A DNA stretch of 64,000 bases from contig NZ_JBLWFH010000009.1 in assembly GCF_050306235.1 (NCBI RefSeq), forward strand, positions 62,001 through 126,000. Direction: 5' to 3'. The stretch's first letter is position 1; each line of letters begins with the position of its first letter. Both the position numbers and the translations under genes were made by a program. The notes beneath the pieces were generated by a model. That model saw only the letters and a list, made by a program, of their open reading frames with translations, was not told where the DNA came from and searched no databases. This stretch comes from Glaciecola sp947496235 (GTDB taxonomy: Bacteria; Pseudomonadota; Gammaproteobacteria; Enterobacterales; Alteromonadaceae). This document shows positions 9,801-18,282 of the stretch, in pieces.

Positions 9801-9828
9801 GTTAGACGAACTTAAAAAGCGGCTGTGA
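6805..9828 (+). CDS. TIR-domain WD40 repeat protein
   Basis: This is a 1007-residue protein. Residues about 8-130 form a TIR domain: VFISYSRQD at 10-18, then SPES at 68-71 and CSWEVDE with Glu80 in the position of the NADase catalytic glutamate. A helical linker (about 140-260) with the W-x(n)-LLRADAIARANQLL pattern follows, as is common in TIR-WD40 proteins. From about 285 to 985 come at least nine WD40-like blades ending in VWDI, IWDI, LFDL or LWDV, enough for one or two beta-propellers. No P-loop NTPase or membrane segment is seen. It is probably a cytoplasmic sensor-effector in which the propeller recognises a partner and TIR signals or cleaves NAD+. That role is inferred. It is monocistronic. 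Confidence 0.85.
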   Translation: MPSSKDQNTVFISYSRQDIELAEQIRHDLNAQGFNALFDKYDIAAGEDWQTRLSDMIASANSVLFLISPESIKSHVCSWEVDESERLAKRIFPVILKDTELDLIPGRLQRINFTFLNQSDIQQREFDRLVQALKSDQALVREHTRLTQAAYLWDNNGRNPSYLLRADAIARANQLLKNHSHTSLEISDLLSEFLDASLAQEEKDRNFKRTIIQRSFVQPAQTALEDGKFDSALRKIAAGAILSDDPNLTLEENAHHTEKHALWRSAISAASEPTLVQKIFYGASEHLGNVQLSDDETKVLGYSYRGQLFVWDIQSCEICFALQPPLEKINKALLLEDNRSLLVAGESGVVRVWDIETKTLVSELTKHEEEVKTFTLSADKMMLASGGRATQDKRNNDIKVWGMRSQKLLAQFPLSHTDGVDKIQFNADSAMLVSTSSNHVLLHDLADSESMKLPTIERALEHLDKDAPNIRWYHSHILTHLIHETYQLIVLMRHICLKTKKKAMTIQIWDISSGELLCTNTLRNISFTSAQMLLDESHLVAPVEGEYLGVFEVETGKLVNKLMVNAEANSTIKQSKCQQFLFIGTADRIIHLFDLKANTCVAEYKGHTGPVTDLALSKRGNWFVSSAGVYVNASVKHQGESEDNTVRMWSINFPKPKNVFNNTNDAWALSVSECGSFISAGYPKVGVLTKDLSDNEFFLLKTPKGFSGPYNIVTHPKYETLLLDEGRPHNILLCIYDDEPEFETLQQLENTSANALCKGAQLAAFADQDGNIQIQDVSNKRNENYRVHDVKIENLHFNDAGTHLVSIDVKGRVAIKQINSSDPAYIFETGLEKSTSICINNQVNRIVVVNENKLLFYCKQESNEQAKDAKESNWQQVVELTEHVNFFGGPVSVAFHPKGYIAATGSVSIDQVYLWDVQTGAKLATFSGHKRTLSLAISPNGKDLYVGSENGVLQWDISSFGDFDGNRLAYLSKFLDNGRDKLSYAEKQDLLMKNTPSPLLDELKKRL

Positions 9829-10039
9829 ATGTTTGTAAAATTTAATTAGAAATAAATCCTAATTTTGTGCAAAAAGATACCGAAGATTGCTATTGATTAA
9901 CAGTTGATTATCAATAATTACAACGCCTTTTCATATAGCCTAAATTTATCTTGAATATCGAAAAATAAATGCCGCTGTAGGCATGACTTTTCGCTATAAT
10001 TCGCCCCTCAATTTCCCGTCCTACATCAAGGCATTTTAG

Positions 10040-11275
10040 ATGACTACAGTCCTGCTAATCTTAGTCGCGCTCGGTTTTATTTCGATCGTGGTTGAGGATA
10101 TCGTGCATATCGATAAAGCTAAAACCACTTTGTTCTTTGGTTCATTGGTTTGGGTGCTGTATTTCATTTTGCCCATTGGCGATCATGATAGTAATGGACG
10201 CATGGATGTTCTGAATGAAAACCTACTAGATGTGGCAACTCTGTGGTTGTTTTTGATGGCTGCTATGACTTTTGTGGCTTACTTATCCGCTAAGGGCATC
10301 ATTGAAGGTATGGTTGGTCGTATGTTGCCAGAGCGCATCAGTGAGAAAAAGCTAATGTTTCTAACCGGACTCTTTGGCTTTTTGTTTTCTTCTATCGCCG
10401 ATAACATTACATCAACATTAGTCTGTATTTCATTTTTGCTCAGTTTAAATCTAGACACAAAAAAGCTACTGCGCTATTTGGTCTTGATCATCTTTTCAGT
10501 CAACGCCGGTGGTGCTGCATTAATTACAGGTGATGTAACTACCCTAATGATATTCTTGGCCGGTAAAGTCAGTATCACCAATTTATTGCTCATCAGTATT
10601 CCAGCGTTCTTAGCGGTTATGGTTTTGGCCAGTATGTTGTCAATTGGCATGAAAGAACAACTGGTGTTTGAACAGAACAATGTGTCTATCAATCGCGGCG
10701 ATAAAATTGTCGCGGGTTTATTCTTATTAACTATTTTAGGAACTTTGGCTGCAAATGTGGCGTTTGGTATTCCCCCTGTACTTTGTTTTCTGTTTGGACT
10801 CTCTTTAATGTTTATGGTGGTGCAGTTTTTAAACCGAGATGAGCAAGTCCTCGAATATATTCGCCATATCGAATTTGACACTTTATTGTTCTTTCTTGGG
10901 GTTTTATTGCTAGTAGGAATGCTTAAAGAACTAAGAGTGTTGTCATATTTTCCTCAATTGTACGATGTGATCCCAGTACAAGCTGCAAATTACCTCGTAG
11001 GCCTAGTATCCGCGTTATTAGATAATGTTCCCTTAACAGCTGCAATTTTAAAATCAGGCATCGATATGAATTTAGCTGAGTGGTTAACCTTAACTTATTC
11101 AGTAGGCGTTGGTGGTTCTCTTTTAGTCATTGGCTCAGCAGCTGGAGTTGTCGCTATGAGTAAAGTAGAAGAATTGAATTTTGTGCGCTATTTGCGCTTT
11201 ATAATCCCATTATTAATTGCATATTCATTGGGGTTTATCGCTGTGACTGGGGTTGGGTATTTACTTACTCATTAA
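10040..11275 (+). CDS. nhaD: Sodium/proton antiporter NhaD
   Basis: The 411-residue polytopic membrane protein has about a dozen hydrophobic segments. It matches the NhaD family, seen in VVEDIVHIDKAKT near the N-terminus, SSIADNITSTLVC at about 116-128 and GGAALITGDVTTLMI near 155-169. NhaD exports Na+ (or Li+) in exchange for protons, supporting pH and salt homeostasis in marine and alkaliphilic bacteria. A possible -10 (TATAAT, 9995-10000) precedes it, and an AAGG stands before the ATG. It is flanked by unrelated genes, so it is probably transcribed alone. Confidence 0.9.
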   Translation: MTTVLLILVALGFISIVVEDIVHIDKAKTTLFFGSLVWVLYFILPIGDHDSNGRMDVLNENLLDVATLWLFLMAAMTFVAYLSAKGIIEGMVGRMLPERISEKKLMFLTGLFGFLFSSIADNITSTLVCISFLLSLNLDTKKLLRYLVLIIFSVNAGGAALITGDVTTLMIFLAGKVSITNLLLISIPAFLAVMVLASMLSIGMKEQLVFEQNNVSINRGDKIVAGLFLLTILGTLAANVAFGIPPVLCFLFGLSLMFMVVQFLNRDEQVLEYIRHIEFDTLLFFLGVLLLVGMLKELRVLSYFPQLYDVIPVQAANYLVGLVSALLDNVPLTAAILKSGIDMNLAEWLTLTYSVGVGGSLLVIGSAAGVVAMSKVEELNFVRYLRFIIPLLIAYSLGFIAVTGVGYLLTH

Positions 11276-11360
11276 GTAAATATAAAGGGCCACAAATATA
11301 TTTAATTGCGAGTCTTAATATTTGAGGCCACTTTTAGGTAAAACTAATAAGATAAAAGTA

Positions 11361-11945
11361 CTAAATGGAATTACCTAGCATTTTACGTTTACGCACAACA
11401 AAGGCTAATAACCCTAATGCTAGCAAAAGCACGTTTGAAGGTGCAGAAACATTTTGTTGTGACGTACCAGGTCCACCAGAAGGCGGTGTGTCAGTCAAAA
11501 ACTCACTCACATGGCTCATACGGTCAATACTAATATTTCTTATCGAAAAATCTACCCCAGCTACCGAAAAGTCTACAACGGCAAATGCTAAATCGCCGAT
11601 ATTTTCAAAAAGGTAATGTGAGTCAATGGAAGTTCCACCGTTACCTAATTTAACTAAAAAATAATCCACTGGACTACTTAAGCTTAAGTAATAAACATCG
11701 TCAATTCCAGCATCATCTACAAGCGTCCAATTACTTCCTGAAGATGAATAGCTATTGTCTATAGTCACATCTGCACCAAGAACAGACTCCACCCAGCTTT
11801 CTTCCGTTGCACTACCGCTGTTTGGTACATTGAAGCTAGTAATAAAATTATCGATTCCGCCCACATCTGATATAAAGTTTGCATTTGCTGTTGAAGCCAT
11901 AAATACAAAAATCATTGCCAATATTGGGCGCACTACTGTTTTCAT
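11361..11945 (-). CDS. Exported protein with PEP-CTERM-like sorting tail
   Basis: The 194-residue product has an N-terminal signal peptide (MKTVVRPILAMIFVFMASTANA). Its C-terminus has the tripartite PEP-CTERM layout: a short motif (SAPS), a hydrophobic helix (NVLLLALGLLAFVV) and a basic end (RKRK). The motif reads APS, not PEP. The mature part is rich in Ser, Asp and Gly, with no recognised domain. Such proteins are processed by an exosortase and often belong to the extracellular matrix. No exosortase gene is in the window. An AGGAGAGATC stretch lies before the ATG. Confidence 0.7.
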   Translation of the reverse strand: MKTVVRPILAMIFVFMASTANANFISDVGGIDNFITSFNVPNSGSATEESWVESVLGADVTIDNSYSSSGSNWTLVDDAGIDDVYYLSLSSPVDYFLVKLGNGGTSIDSHYLFENIGDLAFAVVDFSVAGVDFSIRNISIDRMSHVSEFLTDTPPSGGPGTSQQNVSAPSNVLLLALGLLAFVVRKRKMLGNSI

Positions 11946-12254
11946 TTTTTGATCTCTCCTTGAATCTATGTGACGGTTAAACTTAAAGCAAAAATTAGAC
12001 CTAAGTTTATATTTACATTAGAATCAGAGGGTTACCATGTTTTGTATAGACGGGTTCTCAGGCAATGTAAAATTATTCGACGCTTTTTCGGTGAAAACCT
12101 TTTAAATCTCCCGACTATCTTTAATACAATTATCTTCTAGATTCATGTCTACACAGATGAATTGATTCCCACTGCAACTTTCCAATATTCCTTGGCGTAA
12201 TCCTCAGCAATAGCAAAATAAACCCAAAAAGCCTTAGGGCTTTGTGAGGACGTA
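11946..12254. other. Divergent promoter region of the APS-CTERM and ECF sigma genes
   Basis: This 309-base gap separates two divergently oriented genes and must hold both promoters. I see no convincing consensus. A possible ECF-type element (GAAAACC, then CGACTATC about 16 bases on, near 12091-12117) could serve autoregulation of the sigma factor, but the match is weak. A short hairpin (AAAGCC-TTAG-GGCTTT near 12228-12243) lies just before the sigma factor's GAGG ribosome site. Confidence 0.3.
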
Positions 12255-12815
12255 ATGTCAACGCCCATCGAATCAGAATTACTTGAAGAATTGCTTGCAA
12301 GGTGTGCCCTGCAAGATCAAGCAGCATTCGCACGCCTATATCAAAAAGTTGCTGGTAAGTTAAATGGCATTGCCTATCGCATTCTTAACAGCGTAGATAC
12401 AGCTAACGAAGTTTTGCAAGAAGCTTTTATTCAGATCTGGAATAACGCAGGGGAATACCGAGCAGATAAAGCTGAGCCTATGACATGGATGGCATCTATT
12501 GTGCGGTATCGAGCTTATGACAGAATAAAATTTGAAAAGCGCCGCATTGAAGGTGCTCAGTACAAGGCAGATCTGGAAAGTTTTGATTCCATCGAAAGTA
12601 CCCACAAAACGGGCATTCAAATGTGTGAACTCAGTCAGGAACTATCCAACTGTTTATCGATACTAGATGATAACCAACATAAATCAATTTTAATGGCTTA
12701 TTACCTTGGCTTTAGTCGAGAAGAATTGGCGATGCATTTTGAACGCCCAGTAAATACTATCAAGTCTTGGTTAAGACGTGGTGCAGAGAGGTTAAAACAA
12801 TGTCTGGGACAATGA
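12255..12815 (+). CDS. ECF-type RNA polymerase sigma factor
   Basis: A 186-residue group-4 sigma factor. Region 2 is visible as LYQKVAGKLNGIAYRILN and then EVLQEAFIQIWNNAGEY, with TWMASIVRYRAYDRIK marking the region 2.4 DNA contact. Region 4 reads LSILDDNQHKSILMAYYLGF and then EELAMHFERPVNTIKSWLRRG, a helix-turn-helix. It resembles the SigK/RpoE-like sigma factors paired with RskA-type anti-sigma factors. The next gene, overlapping by 16 bases, is such an anti-sigma factor. Its target genes cannot be read from the window. Confidence 0.9.
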   Translation: MSTPIESELLEELLARCALQDQAAFARLYQKVAGKLNGIAYRILNSVDTANEVLQEAFIQIWNNAGEYRADKAEPMTWMASIVRYRAYDRIKFEKRRIEGAQYKADLESFDSIESTHKTGIQMCELSQELSNCLSILDDNQHKSILMAYYLGFSREELAMHFERPVNTIKSWLRRGAERLKQCLGQ

Positions 12816-13558
12816 AAAACACCTTGGCTCGTTATCAACAACCCGAAGTTGCGGAACATTTAGCGTCTCAATACGTACTAGGTCAGTTAAGTATTTTAGT
12901 GACAAAGCGCCTCGAACGATTAAGGCTTGAGTATGACTATAAACTTATCGATGAGCGCATTAGTTATTGGGAACAAAAGCTTTCCCCCTTAAATGAAAAG
13001 ACACCTGAATTAGCGCCGTCACCGCAAACGTGGAAGAACATTCAAAAGCAACTTAAGTTTAACGCTGCTCCACAAAAACAGGTTTCTTGGGTGTCCTCAA
13101 TTTTAAACCCTAAATGGTTTGGCGCCATAAGTTTTGCCTGTTGTTTGATGTTTGCTGTGTTGCTGATCAATGGGTCCTTTGAAGAAGATCCCTTAAGTTA
13201 TGTAGCGGTAATGGAAACTTCCGACAATCAACCTCAGATGGTGGCAGCAACCTACGGAAATTCAAAAAATTTAGTGCTGGATATTATTGAATTACCAGAA
13301 ATTGCTGAAACTGAAAGTTTTGAGCTCTGGGTAACGTCCAAAACCGATAATCAAATTCGTAGCTTGGGCCAGGTGCCGAAAGATATGACTAGCTTTCAAC
13401 GTCAACTTTCAGAGGCTGAATGGCGTTTAATTAAGGATTCCTCCTATTTAATTTTATCCATTGAAGAAGAGGGTGGTTCTCCCATTGGTGAACCCAGTGA
13501 ATTAGTTGTTTCCCGTGGCTTGTGTATAAGGTTGTCAGCATGGGACGCCCAAAGCTAA
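12800..13558 (+). CDS. RskA-like anti-sigma factor
   Basis: I chose ATG 12800, after AGAGAGG, because translation then overlaps the sigma factor end and gives 252 residues. Near the N-terminus VAEHLASQYVLGQLS matches the start of the RskA/ChrR-like anti-sigma domain. One membrane helix lies at about residues 103-120 (FGAISFACCLMFAVLLI). The C-terminal part (SFELWVTSKTDNQIRSLGQVP) is the RskA C-terminal domain expected in the periplasm. It should hold the ECF sigma factor at the membrane until a signal triggers release. Confidence 0.85.
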   Translation: MSGTMKNTLARYQQPEVAEHLASQYVLGQLSILVTKRLERLRLEYDYKLIDERISYWEQKLSPLNEKTPELAPSPQTWKNIQKQLKFNAAPQKQVSWVSSILNPKWFGAISFACCLMFAVLLINGSFEEDPLSYVAVMETSDNQPQMVAATYGNSKNLVLDIIELPEIAETESFELWVTSKTDNQIRSLGQVPKDMTSFQRQLSEAEWRLIKDSSYLILSIEEEGGSPIGEPSELVVSRGLCIRLSAWDAQS

Positions 13559-13592
13559 CTCTAAAACCTATAATAAAAAGGCTTAAATAAAG

Positions 13593-14864
13593 GTGATAAC
13601 ACGTAAAAACACAAAGGTGATGCAAGCTGTTGCATGTGGATTGGCTCTTAGCAGTAATGCGAATGCAAATACCTTCTTTGAGCAGTTGGAAATAGAACCT
13701 TCAGGGCGTTACCGATATCAACAAGTACAGGATCAAAACAGAGGTGATGCCAGTGCGAGTACATTAGCTCTACGAATTACCGCCGCTTGGGACAATAATC
13801 ACCAATGGTCGGGGTTAGCCCAATATGATCACGTGCATGGGTTTAATCGAGGAAACTTCAATTCTGTCACCGAAAATATTGCTACTAGTCCCATTTCAGA
13901 TGTGCCAAGCAGTGAATTAAATCAGTTTTGGATGCAATATTCATCTGAGACTAATTGGTTGGTAAAAGTAGGACGGCAACATTTAAATTTTGACAATGAA
14001 CGCCATATTAGCAGTGTTGAATTTTGGCAAAATGATCAGACCTTCGATGCCGTGTTACTGCACTATGCTGATGGTATTAAGTGGGATTTTAATTATGCAT
14101 ATTTGACTAAGGTGCACAGAATATTTTCTGATGATGCTGGTGTTATTTTGCCTGAATCTGATCCTAGATTTGAAACCAACCCAATCAGACCTTTCTCAGA
14201 ACTAGGAAATCACGATCACAATAGTCATATGTTTAATTTGTCGTATGCTGTAAATCCATATGTATCTTTAACAGGCTACGCATATCTGCTCAACAATAGT
14301 TCCGCCCGACAGTTTTCTAGCGATACTTTTGGAATGCGTATTGAAGGTCAGATTAAACCTGAAGCTATTAAATATGGTTACAGTGCCGAAATTGCCCACC
14401 AACAAACAAGTAGTAGTAGCCCTTGGGACTATAATGGATTTTATTTTTCAGCAGAAGTAAGCGCACAATATAAGAGTCATGAAATCAGTATTACCCATGA
14501 AAGACTTAGCCAAGATAACGGCTTAGCCTTCGTTACTTCATTAGGTAATAATCATTTGTTTTTAGGATGGGCCGATGTGTTTCAAAGTTATGCGAATGCT
14601 CAAGGGTTAACTGATACATTTGTCACTTATCGAGGGAGAAGTGGAAAACTGCGCTGGCGGGCTTTATTGCACCAATTTAATAGTGCATCGTCTGGCAGGA
14701 CTATAGGGTATGAAGTCGATCTTGAGGTGGCATATCGCTACACGCGAGATTGGGAGTTTACTTTTATTGCTGCCATGTTTTTTACTGATAACGGAATTGA
14801 TGCAATACCAAGTTCTCAAGAAGATTTAACCAGTTTGATTGTATCGGCGTCATATAAATTTTAA
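13593..14864 (+). CDS. Outer-membrane beta-barrel protein (alginate-export-like)
   Basis: The GTG start at 13593 gives 423 residues with a signal peptide (ITRKNTKVMQAVACGLALSSNANA). ATG 13620 would remove the basic N-terminus. The rest alternates polar and hydrophobic residues in barrel strands and ends in ASYKF, with the terminal aromatic typical of outer-membrane proteins. FWMQYSSETNWLVKVGRQHLNFDNERH resembles alginate_exp-type porins in its middle. It lies 34 bases after the anti-sigma gene and could be part of the same regulon. The transported substrate is unknown. Confidence 0.7.
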   Translation: MITRKNTKVMQAVACGLALSSNANANTFFEQLEIEPSGRYRYQQVQDQNRGDASASTLALRITAAWDNNHQWSGLAQYDHVHGFNRGNFNSVTENIATSPISDVPSSELNQFWMQYSSETNWLVKVGRQHLNFDNERHISSVEFWQNDQTFDAVLLHYADGIKWDFNYAYLTKVHRIFSDDAGVILPESDPRFETNPIRPFSELGNHDHNSHMFNLSYAVNPYVSLTGYAYLLNNSSARQFSSDTFGMRIEGQIKPEAIKYGYSAEIAHQQTSSSSPWDYNGFYFSAEVSAQYKSHEISITHERLSQDNGLAFVTSLGNNHLFLGWADVFQSYANAQGLTDTFVTYRGRSGKLRWRALLHQFNSASSGRTIGYEVDLEVAYRYTRDWEFTFIAAMFFTDNGIDAIPSSQEDLTSLIVSASYKF

Positions 14865-14868
14865 ATTT

Positions 14869-15519
14869 CTACTTCCAATCGTCGGCGTTTCCATCGTGAC
14901 TGATAGTGATGCCGGATTGCTCATCGAAAAAATCGTATAACTCATCGGGCATTGGATTTTGTTTAACATCTAAGAAGGTTAATTTATCTAAAGCCGTAAT
15001 ATCCAAATCTTCAAGTTGATTATCCCAAAGATAAGCTTCTTCTAATGAAACGAGATCTGACATTTCTAACGATTGCAATCGGTTCTCTGTCATTCTTAAT
15101 TTTTTTAAGCCTATAAGACCTGAAACATTCAAATGAGTAAGGTTGTTTTTAAATAAATATAAGGTTTCTAGATGGTTTAAACCTTGTATGTGCAACGACT
15201 TTAGGCGGTTGTTGGCTAAATTTAAATATGTTAACGCTTTTAAAGCACTAAGATCCGCCTGAGATATTTGATTTGAATAGAGCGAAAGATGTTCAAGCTT
15301 TGTAAGGCTTTCAATACCCTTTAGTGACTCAATGTCTTTTCCATGGCATTTAAGTTTTTCTAACCTTTCAATGGGCACAAGGTTTTGTTCTGCATGCTCG
15401 TTAATACATGCTAATAAAGCTTGGTCCTGAATGGCAATATTGCCTTTAACATATGAATGATAAGTTAAGAAAAAAAATAACGCCGCTTTCGCTAGGGTAT
15501 TTATTGATTCTTTGGGCAT
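14869..15519 (-). CDS. Secreted leucine-rich-repeat protein
   Basis: I chose the ATG at 15519, preceded by GGAG at suitable spacing, giving 216 residues with a signal-like hydrophobic start (LAKAALFFFLTYHSYVKG). Five to six leucine-rich repeats follow, each about 20-22 residues (LEHLSLYSNQI, LTYLNLANNRL, LETLYLFKNNL, LKKLRMTENRL, LEEAYLWDNQL, LTFLDVKQNPM). The pattern is that of internalin-like or SDS22-like repeats, so the protein probably binds other proteins outside the cytoplasm. It converges on the barrel protein, with only 4 bases between stop codons. Its partner is unknown. Confidence 0.7.
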   Translation of the reverse strand: MPKESINTLAKAALFFFLTYHSYVKGNIAIQDQALLACINEHAEQNLVPIERLEKLKCHGKDIESLKGIESLTKLEHLSLYSNQISQADLSALKALTYLNLANNRLKSLHIQGLNHLETLYLFKNNLTHLNVSGLIGLKKLRMTENRLQSLEMSDLVSLEEAYLWDNQLEDLDITALDKLTFLDVKQNPMPDELYDFFDEQSGITISHDGNADDWK

Positions 15520-15604
15520 ATGACTAACTCCGTGGTTATCCTTTGCCATCCATTGGCTTGGTAGGATAAAGTAGGTAAAAAGCCGTCCTTGGCACAACAA
15601 ATCA

Positions 15605-16168
15605 TTATGCTTTTTTACGTCTGAGGAAGAAGCCCATTGTTACCAATGCAATCAAAGCTAAACTTGAGGGCGCATTTACTGGATTAAGTTGGGTGAAGTT
15701 AGCAAAAGCGAGGTTGCCGAAATTGCCCGTCCTAGACAGGGTTAATGGCGTTGCAGTAGTGCTCCAAGTACCATCGTGGGGAGCAAAACTCCTTGCTCTA
15801 TGAGTGGTAAATTCGTCCGCAGTAAACTCAAATGGCACCATCACAAATATGGTATTAAAATTATTCGAAACATTGGTTAAACCAGTAACAGTGTTGTCTG
15901 TTAAAAAGTTGGCCATTATAGTTGCCGCTTCTAACGCCATGCTCTCATTACCAACGAAAGCCATAGGTTGGGTTACTCTGTCATTAAACCTTCCAAAATT
16001 AGTGAAAGAAACATCAAAAAGGTCATCACCAATTTGTAAATTCTCAATCCCTAGAGCTCTATCGCTCGTGCCCACAAGAATAGGGGTTGCATAAGATATA
16101 GTTGACACCGCCAAGAGCACTATGGCGACAGACGACAAAAAGATTGTTTTAATATTTGACTGAAACAT
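15605..16168 (-). CDS. Exported protein with PEP-CTERM-like sorting tail (second copy)
   Basis: The 187-residue product has a signal peptide (IKTIFLSSVAIVLLAVSTISYA). It ends in the same kind of tail as the protein at 11361-11945: NAPSS, a hydrophobic helix (LALIALVTMGFFL) and RRKKA. Again the motif is APS, not PEP. The body shows no sequence relationship that I can see to the other APS-CTERM protein. It presumably passes through an exosortase pathway encoded elsewhere. It lies upstream of the LRR gene on the same strand, 85 bases away. Confidence 0.65.
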   Translation of the reverse strand: MFQSNIKTIFLSSVAIVLLAVSTISYATPILVGTSDRALGIENLQIGDDLFDVSFTNFGRFNDRVTQPMAFVGNESMALEAATIMANFLTDNTVTGLTNVSNNFNTIFVMVPFEFTADEFTTHRARSFAPHDGTWSTTATPLTLSRTGNFGNLAFANFTQLNPVNAPSSLALIALVTMGFFLRRKKA

Positions 16169-16393
16169 AACTAATTCCTTTTTTGGATTAAAGCGTGTAA
16201 ATATTGATAAAAATGAGTTTATGTGGGGGGATACGCCGCAAAGTTTTAGAAAGTTGCACTACGTCAATTTTTGTCGTTAAAAAACTTGGTAAACATTTGT
16301 AACAGTTTTTCCAAAAGTAAGACTTCATGCATAATCTTCGCGATGGTATTGTCATTTTGTTACATCATAAGAAAGACTCACACAGGAAAAACA

Positions 16394-18268
16394 ATGAGAT
16401 TAACCCTAGTAGCTTTAGCGACATGTGCAGCTTTGTTTGGTTGCCAACCCGCCTCTAATACTTCAGAAGCTGAAAGTACGACTTCTGTTACCCAACAAGC
16501 CCCATCAGCAAGTGAAATTGCTGAAGAAACCAAACGCTTAAATGCTTGGTTTGAAGAAAAGTATGAGGAAGGGGTGCTTAATAGTCCTATTCAATTAACC
16601 TTTTTAGGCAGAACGGAAAGACAAGACGAAATAGATGATTTTAGTGAACAAGGTTCACTCAGAAATATTGAGCGTAGCCGCAAAAATTTAGCAGAGTTAA
16701 AAGAAAAGTTTGATTACGACAAATTAACTGCGGACGCAAAGTTGTCATATGACATTTGGGTGTATTTAGCCGAAAGTGCAGAGAAATCATATGAGTTTAG
16801 AAACAACGCTTATGTGTTTGATCAAATGCAGGCCATACATAGTTTCTTCCCCCAACTGTTAATTGCATTTCATCGCGTCAGTGAACCTCAGGATATGCAG
16901 AACTATATTGCCCGTATTTCTGCAAGTGCAGTGGCAATTGACCAGTTGATTAAAGGCTCTAAAGATGTTGCTAAATTGGGTGTTAGACCGCCATATTTTG
17001 CCTTTGAGTCTGTGATTGATGAATCACAAAAAATCATTTCCGGACAACCTTTTACAGATGAAGGGGAGAGTTCGTTATGGTCAGATGCGAAATCTAAGAT
17101 TGAGAGTTTAGTTGCCGCTGAAAAGCTAACCGATGAAGAAGCTGAGCAGATGCTACAGCAAGTAAAAGATGCTTTAGTAAACGAATTGCAACCGGCCTAT
17201 GAGCGATTAATCGCTTGGCAGCAAGAGGACATGGTAAATGCCACAGAATTAGCGCAAGGTGCGAGCGCGCTGCCAAACGGTGATGCATATTACAATATGA
17301 TGCTCGAGCAAAATACCACTACTACTTTAACGGCTGATGAAATTCATGACATTGGTTTAGCTGAAGTGAAACGCCTCCGTAGTGAGATGGAAAAAGTTAA
17401 ACAAGAGTTTGGCTTTGAAGGAACGTTACAAGAGTTTTTTGTATTTCTTAGAGAAACCAAAGACGACGAAAGACTTTACTATCCAAATACTGATGCAGGG
17501 CGTCAAGGTTATATTGACGACGCAACTGCGGCAATTGATAAAATCAAAGCCGTGTTGCCAGAATACTTTGGTATTTTGCCTAAAGCTGACATGGTAGTTA
17601 AGCGCGTTGAGCCTTTTAGAGAGCAAGATGGTGCTGCACAGCATTATTTCCCATCAACCCCAGACGGTAGTCGACCAGGCGTGTATTATGCTCATTTATC
17701 TGATATGACCGCTATGCCAAAACGCGAACTTGAGGTTATTGCTTACCATGAAGGTTTACCTGGGCATCATATGCAAATCGCCATTGCCCAAGAGTTAGGC
17801 GATGTACCCACATTTAGAACCCAAGCTGGTTTTAATGCTTATGCTGAGGGTTGGGGACTTTACAGTGAATGGTTAGCTAAAGAGATGCCTGGCACTTATC
17901 AAGATCCCCTTTCTGAGTTTGGCCGATTAGGATCAGAAATTTGGCGTGCAATTCGTCTAGTACTAGATACAGGTTTGCATTCAAAGGGCTGGACTGAAGA
18001 TCAGGCGGTTGAATACTTTATGGCGAACTCAGCGATAACCGAAGAACAAGCCAGATCAGAAGTACGCCGTTACTTGGTGCTTGTAGGCCAAGCGACTGGA
18101 TATAAAGTCGGTATGCTGAAAATTCAAGAGTTAAGACGTTTAGCTGAAAGCGAATTGAAGGATAAATTTGATATTCGAGAATTCCACGATGTGATTCTAG
18201 GCGGTGGTGCAATGCCTTTATCTCTTTTAGAACGCCGTGTGGTTGATTATATTGACGCTAAAAAATAA
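16394..18268 (+). CDS. DUF885 lipoprotein, putative zinc peptidase
   Basis: From ATG 16394, after AGGA, the protein has 624 residues and starts as a lipoprotein (LVALATCAALFGC, Cys17). It belongs to the DUF885 family. The C-terminal half carries YHEGLPGHHMQIAIAQ, an HExxxHH-type variant of a metallopeptidase site, and AYAEGWGLYSEWL with the downstream glutamate. Such proteins are common in Alteromonadales and Xanthomonadales and are assumed to be periplasmic or outer-membrane peptidases. A strong terminator follows. An upstream extension to 16271 is open but lacks a good start. Confidence 0.85.
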   Translation: MRLTLVALATCAALFGCQPASNTSEAESTTSVTQQAPSASEIAEETKRLNAWFEEKYEEGVLNSPIQLTFLGRTERQDEIDDFSEQGSLRNIERSRKNLAELKEKFDYDKLTADAKLSYDIWVYLAESAEKSYEFRNNAYVFDQMQAIHSFFPQLLIAFHRVSEPQDMQNYIARISASAVAIDQLIKGSKDVAKLGVRPPYFAFESVIDESQKIISGQPFTDEGESSLWSDAKSKIESLVAAEKLTDEEAEQMLQQVKDALVNELQPAYERLIAWQQEDMVNATELAQGASALPNGDAYYNMMLEQNTTTTLTADEIHDIGLAEVKRLRSEMEKVKQEFGFEGTLQEFFVFLRETKDDERLYYPNTDAGRQGYIDDATAAIDKIKAVLPEYFGILPKADMVVKRVEPFREQDGAAQHYFPSTPDGSRPGVYYAHLSDMTAMPKRELEVIAYHEGLPGHHMQIAIAQELGDVPTFRTQAGFNAYAEGWGLYSEWLAKEMPGTYQDPLSEFGRLGSEIWRAIRLVLDTGLHSKGWTEDQAVEYFMANSAITEEQARSEVRRYLVLVGQATGYKVGMLKIQELRRLAESELKDKFDIREFHDVILGGGAMPLSLLERRVVDYIDAKK

Positions 18269-18282
18269 TCTGTTTCTGAGCT

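Noticed and set aside
6805..9828. STAND NTPase or Avs-type defence protein
   Set aside because: No Walker A or B motif is visible between the TIR domain and the WD40 blades, so only TIR-linker-propeller is claimed.
10474..10881. 135-codon minus-strand frame inside nhaD
   Set aside because: It is antisense to a well-recognised membrane protein and has no motif.
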